64,000 nucleotides of DNA. Origin: DASZTV01 sp035550655. Lineage in GTDB: Bacteria; Actinomycetota; Actinomycetes; JAFAQI01. The position numbers and the translations under genes are program-made. The DNA lies in contig DASZOU010000032.1 of the NCBI GenBank assembly GCA_035550655.1, positions 1 through 64,000 on the forward strand, written 5' to 3'. Shown here piece after piece: positions 49,853 to 58,265 of the stretch. Every line of letters begins with the position of its first letter. The stretch's first letter is position 1. The notes under the pieces are model-generated. The model saw nothing but the letters and a program-made list of their open reading frames with translations. It was not told the origin of the DNA and made no database searches.

Positions 49853-50982
49853 TCGTCGGCGACTCCGTCGAGCTCGAGATCGGTGCGGTCGGCCACGGGG
49901 GCGTCTGCGTCGCCCACGCACCGGACGGCCGCGTCGTACTCGTGCGTCACGCACTGCCCGGGGAACGCGTGCGGGCGCAGATCAGCGAGGCGAAGAAGTC
50001 GTTCCTGCGCGCCGATGCGATCGAGATCCTCGCGGCCTCCGGGCACCGGGTGGCGCCGCCCTGCCCGTTCGCCGGCCCGGAGCGATGCGGCGGTTGCGAC
50101 TGGCAGCACGTGGAGCTTGGTGAGCAGCGCCGACTGAAAGCGACCGTCGTCGAGACGGCATTACAGCGGATCGCCGGCCTCGAGCGGACTGTCACCGTCG
50201 AACCTGTCCCCGGTGATGACGATGGCTTGCACTGGCGCACCAGAATGCGTCTCGCGGTCGGGCCTGACGGCATCGCCGGCCTGCACCGCCATCGCTCCGA
50301 TTCGATCGAGCCCATCACCGACTGCCTGATCGCTCACCCGTCACTACCGGTCGCGTCTGTACTCGAGCAGCGCTGGCCCGACGTGGAAGCGGTCGATCTG
50401 CAGGCCACCGACACCCCGGAGGCGATCGGTCGGTCGTGGCGGGTCCCGGAGGGCGGGTTCTGGCAGGTGCACCCGGGCGCGCCCGACGTACTGGTTGGTG
50501 CCGTTCTCGGTTACGGCGGCTTCCGACCCGCGGATGTCTGCCTGGACCTGTACGCCGGGGTCGGGCTGTTCGCGGGTGCCATCGCGCCGCTGGTGCCAGA
50601 CGGGGAGGTGGTCGCGGTCGAAAGCCACCCGGACGCGGCCGCCGCGGCGGCCGCGAACCTCGCGGACCTGCGCAATGTCACGGTCGTCGCGGACCGGGTG
50701 TCGAAGTGGCTCAAACAGTCGCGGCCCGACGTGGATGTCGTCGTGCTCGACCCGCCGCGCAAGGGTGCGGGCCTGGATGTCGTCGAGGCGATGGTGGCGC
50801 TGCGGCCCCGCGCCGTCGTGTACGTCGCGTGTGAGCCATCGTCGCTCGCCAGGGACATCGCGGCGTTCGCGTCACACGGCTGGAAGCTTGCGGAGCTCTC
50901 GGCGTACGACCTGTTCCCGATGACGGCGCACGTGGAGTGCGTCGCCCTGCTCACGCCTGGGTGCGGTGGACACGGTCTCTAG
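49849..50982 (+). CDS. TRAM-domain class I SAM-dependent RNA methyltransferase (TrmA/RumA type)
   Basis: A 377-residue methyltransferase. The N-terminal TRAM domain (VELEIGAVGHGGVCVAHAPD) and an iron-sulfur-type Cys motif (CPFAGPERCGGCDWQH) precede the catalytic domain: motif I LDLYAGVGLFAG, DPPRKGAG, the nucleophilic Cys in VYVACEPSSLARD, and the terminal Glu in TAHVECVALL. It makes 5-methyluridine in tRNA or rRNA; which one is not readable here. It is coupled to the permease gene by a GTGA overlap. Confidence 0.92.
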   Translation: MIVGDSVELEIGAVGHGGVCVAHAPDGRVVLVRHALPGERVRAQISEAKKSFLRADAIEILAASGHRVAPPCPFAGPERCGGCDWQHVELGEQRRLKATVVETALQRIAGLERTVTVEPVPGDDDGLHWRTRMRLAVGPDGIAGLHRHRSDSIEPITDCLIAHPSLPVASVLEQRWPDVEAVDLQATDTPEAIGRSWRVPEGGFWQVHPGAPDVLVGAVLGYGGFRPADVCLDLYAGVGLFAGAIAPLVPDGEVVAVESHPDAAAAAAANLADLRNVTVVADRVSKWLKQSRPDVDVVVLDPPRKGAGLDVVEAMVALRPRAVVYVACEPSSLARDIAAFASHGWKLAELSAYDLFPMTAHVECVALLTPGCGGHGL

Positions 50983-50985
50983 ACT
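50980..50985 (+). promoter_or_regulatory. -10 element (TAGACT) of dxs
   Basis: TAGACT lies 8 nt before the ATG at 50994 and includes the stop codon of the methyltransferase gene. There is no clear ribosome site. Confidence 0.5.
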
Positions 50986-50993
50986 CGACGGGC

Positions 50994-52877
50994 ATGGGAG
51001 GCCTGTTGGAGACGGTTGGCTCGCCGGCTGACTTGAAGGCGCTGGACGCCTCCCACCTCCCGGCTCTGGCCCAGGAGATCCGTGAGTTCCTGATCGCGGC
51101 GGTGTCGCGCACGGGCGGTCACCTCGGGCCGAACCTTGGCGTGGTCGAGCTCACGATCGCGCTGCACCGGGTGTTCGACTCGCCGCGCGACCCGATGATC
51201 TGGGACACCGGTCATCAGGCGTACGTGCACAAGCTGCTGACCGGCCGGCGCGAGGAGTTCGGCGAGCTGCGGCAAGCCAACGGCTTGTCGGGCTACCCCT
51301 CGCGCGCGGAGAGCGCCCACGACTGGGTCGAGAACTCCCACGCCTCGACGGCGCTGTCCTACGCCGACGGCCTCGCCAAAGCCTTCGAGATCCGGGGCGA
51401 GACCGACCGGTCCGTCGTCGCCGTGGTCGGCGACGGGTCGCTGACCGGCGGCATGTGCTGGGAGGCGCTCAACACGATCGCCGGCGCGCCGCACCGGCCG
51501 GTCGTCATCGTCGTCAACGACAACGGCCGGTCCTACGCCCCTACCGTCGGCGGGCTGGCGGCTCATCTCGCCGCACTACGCCTGTCGCCGTCGTACGAGC
51601 AGATGCTCGACCTGGTTCGTAACTCCCTCGCGCGTACGCCGCTGGTCGGGCAGCCGCTCTACGAGGCGCTGCACGGCATGAAAAAGGGCATGAAGGATTT
51701 GCTTCAGCCGCAGGTCATGTTCGAAGACCTCGGCCTGAAGTACGTCGGGCCGATCGACGGTCACGATGTGGCCGCGCTCGAGCACGCGCTGCACCGCGCA
51801 CGTGGATTCGGCGGGCCGGTGATCGTGCACTGCCTGACCGAGAAGGGTCGGGGCTACCCGCCGGCGGTTGAGGACGAGGCCGACCAGTTCCACGCCGTCA
51901 ACATCATCGATCCGGTGACCGGACGTCCCGTGTCGGTCGCCGCGCCGACATGGACGAACGTCTTCGCGGAAGAGATGGTGACGATCGGCGAACAGCATCC
52001 CGAGGTGGTCGCGATCACCGCGGCGATGCTCCGGCCGGTCGGCCTGCACCCGTTCGCGGAGCGTTTCCCTGACCGCGTCTTCGACGTCGGAATCGCCGAG
52101 CAGCACGCGGTGACATCCGCCGCCGGTATGGCGATGGGCGGACTGCATCCCGTCGTCTGCATCTACTCGACGTTCCTCAACCGCGCCTTCGACCAGGTCC
52201 TGATGGATGTCGCGATGCACCGGCAGCCGGTGACGTTCGTGCTCGACCGGGCTGGGATCACCGGCCCCGACGGGGCGTCACACCACGGGATGTGGGACCT
52301 GGCGGTTCTCGGCCTTGTGCCCGGCATGCGGGTCGCGGCACCCCGTGACGCGACGCGGCTGCGGCAGCTGCTGCACGAGGCGGTCGAGGATGACCGCGGG
52401 CCGACCGCCCTGCGGTTCCCGAAGGCGTCGGTCGACGACGACATCGCGGCGATCGACCGGCAGGGCGACATGGATGTGCTGCGCCGCGACGATGACAGCG
52501 ACGTGCTGATCGTGGCAGTCGGACCGCAAGCCGAGCTCGCGCTCGACGTCGCGGCAAGGGTGGCGGCGCAGGGCGTCGGTGTCACGGTCGTCGATCCGCG
52601 ATGGGTGCTCCCGGTCAGCCCGGGGCTGCCGGCCCTCGCGGCTGCGCACTCCCAGGTGGTCGTGATCGAGGACGGCGTTGTCGCAGGTGGGGTCGGCGCC
52701 GCCGTCGCGCGCGAGCTTCGCAGCAGGCGGATCGCCGTACCGGTGCGTCAGGTCGCGTTGCCGCACGAGTTCATCGCGCAGGGGGAGCGGCCGGCGGTGC
52801 TCGCCGGTTGCGGGCTGTCCGCGCAGGAGATCGCGCGCTCGGTCGTCGAGTCGCTGGCGGGCGCGGGCCACACCTAG
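50994..52877 (+). CDS. dxs: 1-deoxy-D-xylulose-5-phosphate synthase
   Basis: A 627-residue thiamine-diphosphate enzyme that condenses pyruvate and glyceraldehyde-3-phosphate to DXP, the first step of the non-mevalonate isoprenoid pathway (also feeding thiamine and pyridoxal). The N-terminal domain has WDTGHQAYVHKLLTG and the cofactor motif GDGSLTGGMCWEALN...VVNDNG; the transketolase-like middle domain has VFDVGIAEQHAVTSAAGMAM; the C-terminal domain follows. Length is normal. Its TAG shares a CTAG with the stop of the convergent gene. Confidence 0.97.
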   Translation: MGGLLETVGSPADLKALDASHLPALAQEIREFLIAAVSRTGGHLGPNLGVVELTIALHRVFDSPRDPMIWDTGHQAYVHKLLTGRREEFGELRQANGLSGYPSRAESAHDWVENSHASTALSYADGLAKAFEIRGETDRSVVAVVGDGSLTGGMCWEALNTIAGAPHRPVVIVVNDNGRSYAPTVGGLAAHLAALRLSPSYEQMLDLVRNSLARTPLVGQPLYEALHGMKKGMKDLLQPQVMFEDLGLKYVGPIDGHDVAALEHALHRARGFGGPVIVHCLTEKGRGYPPAVEDEADQFHAVNIIDPVTGRPVSVAAPTWTNVFAEEMVTIGEQHPEVVAITAAMLRPVGLHPFAERFPDRVFDVGIAEQHAVTSAAGMAMGGLHPVVCIYSTFLNRAFDQVLMDVAMHRQPVTFVLDRAGITGPDGASHHGMWDLAVLGLVPGMRVAAPRDATRLRQLLHEAVEDDRGPTALRFPKASVDDDIAAIDRQGDMDVLRRDDDSDVLIVAVGPQAELALDVAARVAAQGVGVTVVDPRWVLPVSPGLPALAAAHSQVVVIEDGVVAGGVGAAVARELRSRRIAVPVRQVALPHEFIAQGERPAVLAGCGLSAQEIARSVVESLAGAGHT

Positions 52878-53695
52878 GCCGTAGCGGTCGGGCTGAGCAA
52901 GGGTGGGCCGGACGGCCGCCACCGCAGCCTTCGTCGCGGCGAGTCGTCGTTCACCACGCAATCCGTGGTCATGAGGTCCGCGTCGAGTCCGGCGGCGGTC
53001 GCGACGTCGGCCGAAATCGATCGCAGCTGGCATGCGTTGCCGCGCGAGCCAGCCACCCAACCGGCGACCTGTCTCCAGGTGACGACCTCGCCCGAGGCTG
53101 CGAAGAAGCTGCTCCCTTCAGGCGCGCGCTCGAGAGCGGCGACGATGAGCGCGGCGAGGTCGTCGATGTGCACCGTGGAGGTCCGGGCCGATCCGTCGCC
53201 GACGTAGAGCGCCTCGCCCATTTGGTCGGCGTAGGCCACAAGGCGTGCGACGAGCCCCGTGCCGCTCGATCCGTAGAGCAGCGCCGGACGCAGCACGATT
53301 GAGTGAACGTTCTGCCATACCGCAGCAGCCAGAGCGCGCTCGTTGTCGACCCGCCATGGGTGCGGCGAGTCCTTGGACAGGCCGGTGTCCTCATTCGCCG
53401 CGTCCTCTCCGGTCGGACCGGCGACCGAGGCGTCGGAGAGGTACAGGAAACGCTTGCCGCTGCCCTCGAGCTCTCGGACTATCGCCGCGACCCAGCGCGT
53501 CTCGTGGCGGCCGGCGTCGGGCGTCCAGTCGGTCGGGAGGTAGACAACAGCGTCGCAGTCATGGACCGCGCGCCTGATGTCGTATCGATCTTCTGGGCTA
53601 GCAGCGAGAGCTAGTGAGTGGTGCCCGGCCTGGGTCAGAGCGGCGCTCACATGCGGAGCGACCCCATGGGTCGGCTCGACGACCGCGACCTTCAT
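52874..53695 (-). CDS. Extended-SDR (NAD-dependent epimerase-like) protein, degenerate
   Basis: A 273-residue Rossmann protein of the epimerase/dehydratase type (DCDAVVYLPTDW, VLRPALLYG, TSTVHIDDLAALIV). The N-terminal GxxGxxG is replaced by VVEPTHGVAPHV, and the position of the catalytic Tyr in YxxxK reads WRVDNERAL, so both cofactor loop and active site are altered. It is probably not a classical dehydrogenase; a regulatory or binding role is possible. The ATG follows GAGG. Confidence 0.75.
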   Translation of the reverse strand: MKVAVVEPTHGVAPHVSAALTQAGHHSLALAASPEDRYDIRRAVHDCDAVVYLPTDWTPDAGRHETRWVAAIVRELEGSGKRFLYLSDASVAGPTGEDAANEDTGLSKDSPHPWRVDNERALAAAVWQNVHSIVLRPALLYGSSGTGLVARLVAYADQMGEALYVGDGSARTSTVHIDDLAALIVAALERAPEGSSFFAASGEVVTWRQVAGWVAGSRGNACQLRSISADVATAAGLDADLMTTDCVVNDDSPRRRLRWRPSGPPLLSPTATA

Positions 53696-53809
53696 CGGAC
53701 CTCACTGCCATTGCCGCAGACGACGCAGCAGTGGCTGCGCCGGTCGCTCCATTCTCCGTGCATGGGGAGATCACCGAGATATCGAGGGCTCGGGTCGCCG
53801 CCCGTGGGA

Positions 53810-53815
53810 CACGAT
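53810..53815 (+). promoter_or_regulatory. -10 element (CACGAT) of the serine protease gene
   Basis: CACGAT lies 6 nt before the GTG at 53822, with no ribosome site. Confidence 0.4.
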
Positions 53816-53821
53816 GGCTTT

Positions 53822-54631
53822 GTGCTTCACAGTGATCAGGGTGTCGTTCGACGACCACGGCGGCTGATCGCCGCGCTTGTCCTGGCGACGCTGGCCCTGC
53901 TCGCCGCTGCTCCTGTAGCTGCGGCTGCTCGCCGCGAACCGACCGCCACGACGTTCGGTGGCATTCCAACAGCCGGGGCCTTGTTCATCACGGCGGTGTT
54001 GCCGCTGCACATCTGCTCCGCGAGCGTTGTGCGAAGTGCGAACCGCAGCGTCATCGTCACAGCTGCGCACTGCATCCGCGGCGGCACGGGCAAGGGGTAC
54101 GAGTTCGCCCCGGGTTTCCACGACGGCAAGGCGCCGTACGGCATGTGGCGGGTGACAGCGGCGTACGCCGCGCCCGGCTGGATCCGGCACTTTGACACGC
54201 ATGACGACTTCGCGTTCCTCGTCGTCGCGCCGCAGCGGGTGAATGGCCGGCTGCGACGGCTGCAGGACGTCACGGGCGGCAACGCGCTGGGTCGCACTCC
54301 CGCACCCGGCCGTCGCGTTACCGTGATCGGCTATCCGCTGGGCGTGGGCGGTTCACCGATTCACTGCGCGGCTCCGGTCTTCCGCCGCGGGGCGTTCCCG
54401 GGCTTCCACTGCAACGGCTTTGCGGCCGGCACGAGCGGTGGGCCGTGGCTCGCCGACCACCACGGCGTCCGCCACCTCGTGGGGCTGGTCGGCGGCTTGC
54501 ACCAGGGCGGCTGCAGCGCAGCGACGTCGTACTCGCCGCCCCTGGGCCGCGCTGCGCATCGCGTGTTGCGCCGAGCCGGACACAACCGGCAGCCGGATCG
54601 ATTCCCTGCGCCGCCGGGGGACGGCTGCTGA
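53822..54631 (+). CDS. Secreted trypsin-like serine protease
   Basis: A 269-residue exported protease. A signal peptide (residues 12-37) precedes a chymotrypsin-fold domain with catalytic His in VIVTAAHC (H83), Asp in THDDFAFLVV and Ser in AGTSGGPWL. Several cysteines suggest disulfides. Starts upstream in frame (ATG 53762, GTG 53804) exist; GTG 53822 is chosen for its -10 and a signal peptide of normal length. The target is unknown. The gene is divergent from the degenerate SDR gene. Confidence 0.88.
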   Translation: MLHSDQGVVRRPRRLIAALVLATLALLAAAPVAAAARREPTATTFGGIPTAGALFITAVLPLHICSASVVRSANRSVIVTAAHCIRGGTGKGYEFAPGFHDGKAPYGMWRVTAAYAAPGWIRHFDTHDDFAFLVVAPQRVNGRLRRLQDVTGGNALGRTPAPGRRVTVIGYPLGVGGSPIHCAAPVFRRGAFPGFHCNGFAAGTSGGPWLADHHGVRHLVGLVGGLHQGGCSAATSYSPPLGRAAHRVLRRAGHNRQPDRFPAPPGDGC

Positions 54632-54638
54632 GAGAAGC

Positions 54639-55565
54639 TCAGGCGGAGTGGTAAAGCACGCTGCGAATGTCGACCGCCGGCCGCAGTCGGTCCTCGAGCG
54701 CAGCCCGAATCGCGCCGCCCTCGTCACGAGCGAGCACGACCTCTTCGCGGGTGACGAGCAGCGGCCGGTCGAAGCCGCGTTCCTCCGCCGGAGTGATCTG
54801 CGCAGCGGTGGCCGAGAACGCCGGGTCGATCCGGTTGAGGTCGAGCCAGCCTCGGTTACGCATCGGGACCGCGACCGTGCGCATCCCACCGTCGATCGGT
54901 CGTACCAGCGCATCTCGCAAGATGCGCGACGCGAGGAGGGTGACCACGTCGCAGTCGCCCATCGGGCGCAACGGTGCGGTCGGGTCACGCGCAATGCGTT
55001 CGGCGGCGGTCTCGCCCATGCGCTCGAGGTACACGAGGGCGGTCGGCCACCACGGTGACGGATCGATTCCGGCCGCGTGGAGCACCTGCTGGGACACCGG
55101 ATGCACGGTCTCGGGGTGGTTCGCGTCCAACCCGACGAAGCCCAGACCTACCTCGAGCGTGTCGCCCATGACGCGGCGCCGCACCCAGTCCATGCCGGGG
55201 TGAGCCTCCGACTCAACCGCTACGCCGTACGGACGAGCGAGCTCCGCCAGAACCTCGAGCGGGTGGTCGGCGAGCCAGCGCCGCCACCGCAGCCAGCGGG
55301 CGAGCTGGCGCCGGCCGACATCCGACTCTGCCTCTGCGCCGGCGAGCGCCCGGCGGCACTCCGCCCACCGCACTTTGAGCGGCCGGTCACCCCGAAGCAG
55401 CACGCCGCCCGGCGCGGGGTCGAGGTCGACGTCGTGAAGGACGGCGACGGCAAGCGCTGCGCGCCGGAGCTGGAGGGGGCCGGGCCAGCTCGGCATGAGT
55501 TCAACGGTACCCAGCGCGGGTGGGGCTGACGCCCCGCGAACGGGTGAGCCGTCGTGCGTCGTCAT
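54639..55565 (-). CDS. Conserved actinobacterial protein, unknown function
   Basis: A 308-residue soluble protein, rich in Trp and Arg in the middle (RRQLARWLRWRRWLADHPLE) and ending in a conserved-looking tail (RPLLVTREEVVLARDEGGAI). I recognise no domain. It is the last gene of the RNase D operon: its ATG overlaps the stop of the GNAT gene. Its role is unknown. Confidence 0.7.
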   Translation of the reverse strand: MTTHDGSPVRGASAPPALGTVELMPSWPGPLQLRRAALAVAVLHDVDLDPAPGGVLLRGDRPLKVRWAECRRALAGAEAESDVGRRQLARWLRWRRWLADHPLEVLAELARPYGVAVESEAHPGMDWVRRRVMGDTLEVGLGFVGLDANHPETVHPVSQQVLHAAGIDPSPWWPTALVYLERMGETAAERIARDPTAPLRPMGDCDVVTLLASRILRDALVRPIDGGMRTVAVPMRNRGWLDLNRIDPAFSATAAQITPAEERGFDRPLLVTREEVVLARDEGGAIRAALEDRLRPAVDIRSVLYHSA

Positions 55566-56008
55566 GGTGAGCCGCTCTGGGCCATCCGCCGGTACCGGAG
55601 GTATCCCGCCGTGGCCGGCGCGTCGGCGGTGAACCCGAGCCGCTCGACGATGCGCCGGGACGGCGTGTTGGAGACGTGGACCTCCGCTTCGATCACCGTG
55701 ACGCCGGGCTGGTGGCACAGCCATCCGACGAGCTCGGTGACGGCCCGGCTGCCGAGGCCGTGGCCGCGGCTGTGCGCGGCCAGCCCGTAGCCGATCTCCA
55801 CGCTGCCGTCGGCCCGCGGCGCGGTCTTTGTCCCGCACTCGCCGGCGATGCGTCCCTCGTCGTCGACGATCAGGAACTGCACCCCGCCGTGGTGCAGGAA
55901 GCCCAAGGCAGTGGCGGTGTCGTCGTGCGGCCAACCGGGTGCGAGTGGACGGTCCGTGACCCCTTGCAAGAGGGCGTCGACCGTGTCCGTCGCAACCGGG
56001 ACGAGCAT
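55562..56008 (-). CDS. GNAT family N-acetyltransferase
   Basis: A 148-residue GCN5-related acetyltransferase of the RimJ/RimL or small-molecule type. The core is EIGYGLAAHSRGHGLGSRAV (acetyl-CoA pyrophosphate loop) followed by VIEAEVHVSNTPSRRIVERLGF, a common GNAT helix 4 pattern. The acceptor is unknown. The start overlaps the RNase D stop (TGATG). Confidence 0.88.
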   Translation of the reverse strand: MLVPVATDTVDALLQGVTDRPLAPGWPHDDTATALGFLHHGGVQFLIVDDEGRIAGECGTKTAPRADGSVEIGYGLAAHSRGHGLGSRAVTELVGWLCHQPGVTVIEAEVHVSNTPSRRIVERLGFTADAPATAGYLRYRRMAQSGSP

Positions 56009-57282
56009 CAGTCGGTATTCACCATCGCGGGGGCGAGTCCTTCGGCGATGAGCGCGACCTGCCAGTCCCGAGCACCACCTTCGCGGAGGTACGCCGCGAT
56101 CGATTCGGGGTCGGTGCCCGGCGGTGACCAGCACAAGCGTCGCAGCAAGTCGGGGGAGAGCAGGTTTTCGACCGGGATGTGATGCCGCTCGGCAAGGTCC
56201 GTCATGACGCCTCGCGCCTGGGCCAGGCGTGTCGCGGCGGCGGGGTCCCGGTCCGGCCACCGGTTTGCCGGCGGCGGCCCGTCGCCCGGGGGGGCTGGAC
56301 GAGGCAGGTCGGACTCCGGAAGTGCGCGTGCCGCCACGATGACCGGCCACAGTCCCGGCACGAGGCGACGGGTGGATCGACCGCCCCAACCCGGAAGCCG
56401 CGCGAGGTCGTCGACGGACTCGGGTACGGCGAGCGCCGCCGCGACGATCGACGCGTCGGAGAGCACGCGCCCGGGCGCGCTGTCCCGCTCGCGCGCGAGC
56501 CGGTCGCGCTCCCCCCACAGCGCCCTAACGACCGCGAGCTGACGACGGTTACGAACCCGGTGGATGCCACTCGTTCGGCGCCAGGGGTCAGCGCGGGGCG
56601 GCGGGGGGCTGGCGCGCAGGACGGCGGTGAACTCCTGACGCGCCCAGTCGAGCTTCCCTTGCCGGCTCAGCTCCGCCTCGAGCGCGTCGCGGAGGTCGAG
56701 CAACACCTCGACGTCCAGCGCCGCGTAGCGCAGCCAGGGCTCGGGAAGCGGCCGGCGGGACCAGTCCACGGCGGAGTGCTCCTTGGCCAGCCGCAATCCG
56801 AGCAGCAGCTCCACCATGGTGGCGAGGCCGACCCGCTCGTAGCCCGCAAGCCGCGCCGCAAGCTCGGTGTCGAACAACGTGGCCGGCTCGAGGCCGAGCT
56901 CGCGTAGCGACGGCAGGTCTTGGGACGCGGCGTGCACGACCCACTCGGCGTCCTGGATCGCAGCGCAAACCTGCCGTAGATCGCCGAACGGAACCGGGTC
57001 GATCAGGATCGTCCCGGCGCCCTCGCGGCGAAGCTGCACGAGATACGCACGCTGGCCGTAGCGGTAGCCCGACGCGCGCTCGGCGTCGACCGCGACCGGT
57101 CCGTGACCGGCGGCGAGACGTTCAGAGGCGGCCTCGAGCGCGTCGAGGGTGTCGATGACCGGCGGGACGCCGTCGCGGGGCTCGCTGAGCAGCACCGCCG
57201 CATCGGCGGCCGGTTCGGCCGACGCGGTTGCGTCGTCGACAGGCACATCGACAACCGGTGCGTCGTCGACTGCCTCGCTCAC
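56008..57282 (-). CDS. Ribonuclease D with HRDC domain
   Basis: A 424-residue DEDD-type 3'-5' exoribonuclease. The catalytic acids lie in VAVDAERASGYRY, VVHAASQDLPSLRELGL with DTELAARLAG, and AALDVEVLLDLRDAL (DEDDy). A C-terminal HRDC domain (WGERDRLARERDSAPGRVL, IPVENLLSPDLLRRL) follows. It trims tRNA and other small RNAs. In mycobacteria it is likewise placed between dxs and DUF3000. The GTG start is 7 nt after TAACGT. Its operon also contains GNAT and unknown genes. Confidence 0.92.
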   Translation of the reverse strand: MSEAVDDAPVVDVPVDDATASAEPAADAAVLLSEPRDGVPPVIDTLDALEAASERLAAGHGPVAVDAERASGYRYGQRAYLVQLRREGAGTILIDPVPFGDLRQVCAAIQDAEWVVHAASQDLPSLRELGLEPATLFDTELAARLAGYERVGLATMVELLLGLRLAKEHSAVDWSRRPLPEPWLRYAALDVEVLLDLRDALEAELSRQGKLDWARQEFTAVLRASPPPPRADPWRRTSGIHRVRNRRQLAVVRALWGERDRLARERDSAPGRVLSDASIVAAALAVPESVDDLARLPGWGGRSTRRLVPGLWPVIVAARALPESDLPRPAPPGDGPPPANRWPDRDPAAATRLAQARGVMTDLAERHHIPVENLLSPDLLRRLCWSPPGTDPESIAAYLREGGARDWQVALIAEGLAPAMVNTD

Positions 57283-57289
57283 CCGATCG

Positions 57290-57295
57290 ACGTTA
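57290..57295 (-). promoter_or_regulatory. -10 element (TAACGT) of the RNase D operon
   Basis: TAACGT lies 7 nt before the GTG at 57282, with no ribosome site. Leaderless arrangement. Confidence 0.5.
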
Positions 57296-57313
57296 GACCG
57301 TCCGCGGACGGAG

Positions 57314-57994
57314 CTAGCGGATAACGCCCGCGCGCATTGCCATTGCGACCATCTCGGCGCGGTCGCCGGTGCCGAGTTTGCGGGCGATGCGTGCAAGGTG
57401 GCTTTTGACCGTCAGGGCGGACAGGCCGAGGGAGTCACCGATCTCCTTGTTGGAGCGTCCGTCGGCGACCAGCTGGAGTACCTCGACCTCGCGGCCGGAA
57501 AGCTCTGCGACGCCGTCGTGCTGCGGGCCGCCGCGAAGGCCGGCCGCGAGCAGCGAGGCCACCGACGGATCGGCGTACACGCCGCCGTCGAGCACGCGGC
57601 GTACGCCGTCGGCGACGACGAGCGGGCTGGCCGACTTGAGCAGGTAGCCCTGCGCGCCGGCGACGAACGCTGCGCGCACTGAATAGGGGTCGTCAGCGGC
57701 GGAGAGCACGACCAGACGCGGCCAACCGGCAGCGCGCAGGTCGGCGAGCAGATCGAGCCCGGAACCGTCGGGCAGGCCGACGTCCAGGACGCAAAGGTCG
57801 CGGGTCCCGCCGGCGTGGGCGCGAGCGCGTGCCTCTGCGACGCTCGCGGCCTCGATGACATCGCGGGCGCCCATGGCGGTGAGCCGCGCCACCATCGATT
57901 CACGGACGAGCGGGTGGTCGTCCACGACCATCGCGGTGAACCCTGCAACGGGGTCCGGCGCGGCCGCGGCGGGCCGGTCGACGACTGCGGACAC
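57314..57994 (-). CDS. NarL/LuxR-type response regulator
   Basis: A 226-residue regulator. The receiver has acid-pocket Asp pair (VVDDHPLVRES), phosphoacceptor Asp in CVLDVGLPDG, Ser in VVLSAADD and Lys in YLLKSA. A LuxR-type HTH (LSGREVEVLQLVADGRSNKE, LTVKSHLARIARKLG) ends the protein. The GTG at 57994 has GGAGG six bases upstream. It is divergent from a membrane GAF sensor gene and a histidine kinase gene, the probable partners. The 271-bp gap between them (57995-58265) should hold its own and the sensor promoter; I see no clear operator there. Confidence 0.92.
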   Translation of the reverse strand: MSAVVDRPAAAAPDPVAGFTAMVVDDHPLVRESMVARLTAMGARDVIEAASVAEARARAHAGGTRDLCVLDVGLPDGSGLDLLADLRAAGWPRLVVLSAADDPYSVRAAFVAGAQGYLLKSASPLVVADGVRRVLDGGVYADPSVASLLAAGLRGGPQHDGVAELSGREVEVLQLVADGRSNKEIGDSLGLSALTVKSHLARIARKLGTGDRAEMVAMAMRAGVIR

Positions 57995-58265
57995 CGGGCC
58001 TCCTCGTATCGGGCCCGATCCCTCGTGATCGTGGCCGGTTCGCACCAGGTCGGTACTTGGGAGGTTTGTCGGCGCCTAGGCGGGATTCCTGTAGGCCAAT
58101 TGGAGGAGTGATTGCTCCATCCGGATGACGCGGGGGCGGGATGCCCCGGTAGTACGCCGAATGGGTGAATCGAGGGCGCCGATGCGCTAGTTCGGACCTC
58201 CGTTGGCCGAAAATGCCGACAGAGGTGTGCGGCGTCGGCCGCCGGTGGCCAGGGGGGAGGCGCGA

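Noticed and set aside
48020..49954. A 644-codon minus-strand frame antisense to the APC permease gene
   Set aside because: Low-complexity Arg/Asp/His-rich translation without motifs, fully opposite a supported gene.
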